From NCBI GenBank assembly GCA_016649475.1, contig JAENXP010000135.1, positions 1-6,623 on the forward strand: a DNA stretch of 6,623 bases, in the 5' to 3' direction. Numbering within the stretch: position 1 is the first letter of the stretch; each line of letters opens with the position of its first letter. The notes beneath the pieces are model-generated. The model saw only the letters and a list, made by a program, of their open reading frames with translations, searched no databases and had not been told where the DNA came from. This document shows, one piece after another, positions 5,694 through 6,623 of the stretch. This stretch comes from Burkholderiales bacterium (GTDB lineage: Bacteria; Pseudomonadota; Gammaproteobacteria; Burkholderiales; SG8-39). Both the position numbers and the translations under genes were made by a program.

Positions 5694-6320
5694 CTACCAG
5701 TTTGCGTACAGGCGGCCCTTCTCCATCTTTGCGTCGAAGCGCTTCAGCGCTTGCGTGCCCTTCTTTATGCAAGCGCCGGTGGCGAGGTCGAACGCCCACT
5801 TGTGCTTGGGGCAAGTCAACTCCAGACCTTCCAGTGCCAGGTGCGGGATGTTGGTGACCTGATGCGGGCAGCGGCTGTCATAGACGCGATATTCCTTGCC
5901 CTTGCGGTAGACGAATAGTCCGCGCCCGTCGCAGTCCAGCCGCGCCACCTCGCCGTCGGCAATCTGGTCCGCGGCCGCCACATCGTGCCAGCGCGCGGCG
6001 GCGCCCATGTTCTCGGGGCGGAATTCGGGCAGGTCGAGTGCGAGGATGACGTCCACGGCCCAGACGATTTTCGCCAGCCCCAGCGCGGGGAAGGCCATCA
6101 TGATCGCATCGAGCACTTCCATCGGACTCGCGCCATCGCGCAGCGCGCGCAGCAGGTACTGGCGCAGGCCGGTTTCGGTCTGAGAATGGACTTTGGTGAT
6201 GACCGAGATCAGCGCGCGCGTCTTGGGGTCGAGGTGCTTGCCGCTTTCCTTGAGGAACTTGAAATAGTGCGGAATCGCGTCGGGCCGCACCTTGATCAGA
6301 TAGTCCAGAGCGTCACTCAT
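5694..6320 (-). CDS. CMD-like domain fused to a Rieske [2Fe-2S] domain
   Basis: This is a 208-residue minus-strand protein. Residues about 15-95 resemble a carboxymuconolactone decarboxylase/AhpD-like helical domain (HLDPKTRALISVITKVHSQTETGLRQYL, then RDGASPMEVLDAIMMAFPALG). The CxxC or single active-site cysteines of AhpD-type members are absent from it: the segment where they would fall reads KVHSQTET. Residues about 108-208 are a Rieske domain, with cluster ligands C151, H153, C170 and H173 in CPH and CPKH motifs, followed by WAFDLATGAC, typical of Rieske ferredoxins of oxygenase systems. There is no signal peptide. The start is the ATG at 6320, with a modest AGGCG about seven bases upstream. 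It likely carries electrons to, or regulates, a partner; the CMD part may serve as a trimer-forming or binding module. It lies 99 bases after the end of a dioxygenase gene on the same strand. Confidence 0.85.
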   Translation of the reverse strand: MSDALDYLIKVRPDAIPHYFKFLKESGKHLDPKTRALISVITKVHSQTETGLRQYLLRALRDGASPMEVLDAIMMAFPALGLAKIVWAVDVILALDLPEFRPENMGAAARWHDVAAADQIADGEVARLDCDGRGLFVYRKGKEYRVYDSRCPHQVTNIPHLALEGLELTCPKHKWAFDLATGACIKKGTQALKRFDAKMEKGRLYANW

Positions 6321-6419
6321 GGCGCATCGCCTATATCGAAGATTCAGGAACTGCCATTCTACCTGCTGCCCAAGGCGCAGGTGTTACCCGTGGCGCCCGG
6401 TGCGCGCCGGAGCGCAGCC
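6321..6419. other. Intergenic gap between dioxygenase and CMD-Rieske genes
   Basis: Ninety-nine bases separate the two minus-strand genes. A weak five-pair stem (6392-6396 with 6404-6408) lies just after the dioxygenase stop, but it lacks a T-run and is too weak to call a terminator. No promoter is evident. Co-transcription of the two genes is plausible but not shown. Confidence 0.4.
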
Positions 6420-6623
6420 TCAGCCGGCGCCGATCCGCTGATAGTAGCGCGCGCGGTAGATCAGGCGGCGGTGCCGCGGCGACTCCGTGAAGGGCGTGCG
6501 CGTGTGCAGAATGTTGTTGCTGAGCAGTCCCATGCCGGGCTCTAGCCGTCCGCGAAACAAGCAGGGCGTAGCCGCAGCAAGAATCTCTTCGAGCGCGGCA
6601 AGAGCGGCACGGGTGGCGGCATC
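6420..6623 (-). CDS. TauD/TfdA-like Fe(II)/2-oxoglutarate dioxygenase, C-terminal part
   Basis: Only the last 67 codons of this minus-strand gene lie in the window; the frame is open to the right edge and ends in TGA at 6422-6420. The visible protein ends with PGMGLLSNNILHTRTPF and then RHRRLIYRARYYQRIGAG. This matches the end of TauD/TfdA-type dioxygenases, where 'NNxxLHxRTxF' supplies the second iron-binding histidine (the H of LHTR) and a later basic RHRRLIY segment supplies the arginine that holds 2-oxoglutarate. The first part (AALAALEEILAAA) is the preceding helix. The substrate cannot be inferred: taurine, alkylsulfate, herbicide-like acids and other compounds are all used within the family. 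Its nearest downstream neighbour is the CMD-Rieske gene, 99 bases on, so they may be co-expressed, but TauD enzymes do not normally need a Rieske carrier. Confidence 0.65.
   Translation of the reverse strand, partial: DAATRAALAALEEILAAATPCLFRGRLEPGMGLLSNNILHTRTPFTESPRHRRLIYRARYYQRIGAG

Noticed and set aside
6392..6408. Small inverted repeat after the dioxygenase stop as a terminator
   Set aside because: The stem has only five pairs and no T-run on the minus strand, which is expected by chance in GC-rich DNA.
5985..6545. Plus-strand open frame of 186 codons across the CMD-Rieske and dioxygenase genes
   Set aside because: It lies antisense to clear minus-strand coding motifs and crosses their intergenic gap, so it is a shadow.

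Overview
The window looks like a chromosomal segment of a GC-rich proteobacterium, most likely a betaproteobacterium with sulfur metabolism. This is an inference from the high GC content, the strong GC bias at third codon positions, a sulfide:quinone oxidoreductase-like flavoprotein paired with a DUF1641 protein, and a following set of small proteins whose general look I associate with beta- and gammaproteobacteria. No RNA gene, CRISPR array, insertion sequence or phage gene is visible.

Layout, left to right. (1) Bases 67-2010, plus strand: a two-gene unit, an SQR-like FAD oxidoreductase followed 12 bases later by a DUF1641 protein made of three 60-residue repeats. (2) Bases 2011-2302: a gap with a perfect 20-bp GC palindrome and, on the minus strand, a readable C-terminal remnant of a carboxymuconolactone decarboxylase/AhpD-like (CMD) gene. 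(3) Bases 2303-5577, plus strand: four tightly packed genes (gaps of 2, 7 and 5 bases). They encode a multidomain protein (helix-turn-helix-like N-terminus, helical linker, plant-type 2Fe-2S ferredoxin, ferredoxin-reductase module), a 75-residue protein, a protein with nine cysteines, and a 350-residue uncharacterised protein. (4) Bases 5578-5693: a convergent intergenic region with two consecutive hairpins, the second terminator-like. (5) Bases 5694-6623, minus strand: a CMD-Rieske fusion protein preceded by the C-terminal end of a TauD/TfdA-like Fe(II)/2-oxoglutarate dioxygenase that runs off the window edge.

How the genes may work together. The first unit probably oxidises sulfide (or a related reduced sulfur species) and passes electrons to quinone at the membrane, with the DUF1641 protein as a partner of unknown role. 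The four-gene operon has the most unexplained content: a probable electron-transfer protein carrying a DNA-binding-like head and lacking the usual flavin-binding arginine motif, with three uncharacterised partners, one rich in cysteine. Its linkage to the SQR pair is by neighbourhood only. The minus-strand pair joins a Rieske-type electron carrier to an oxygenase and may form a separate oxidative module.
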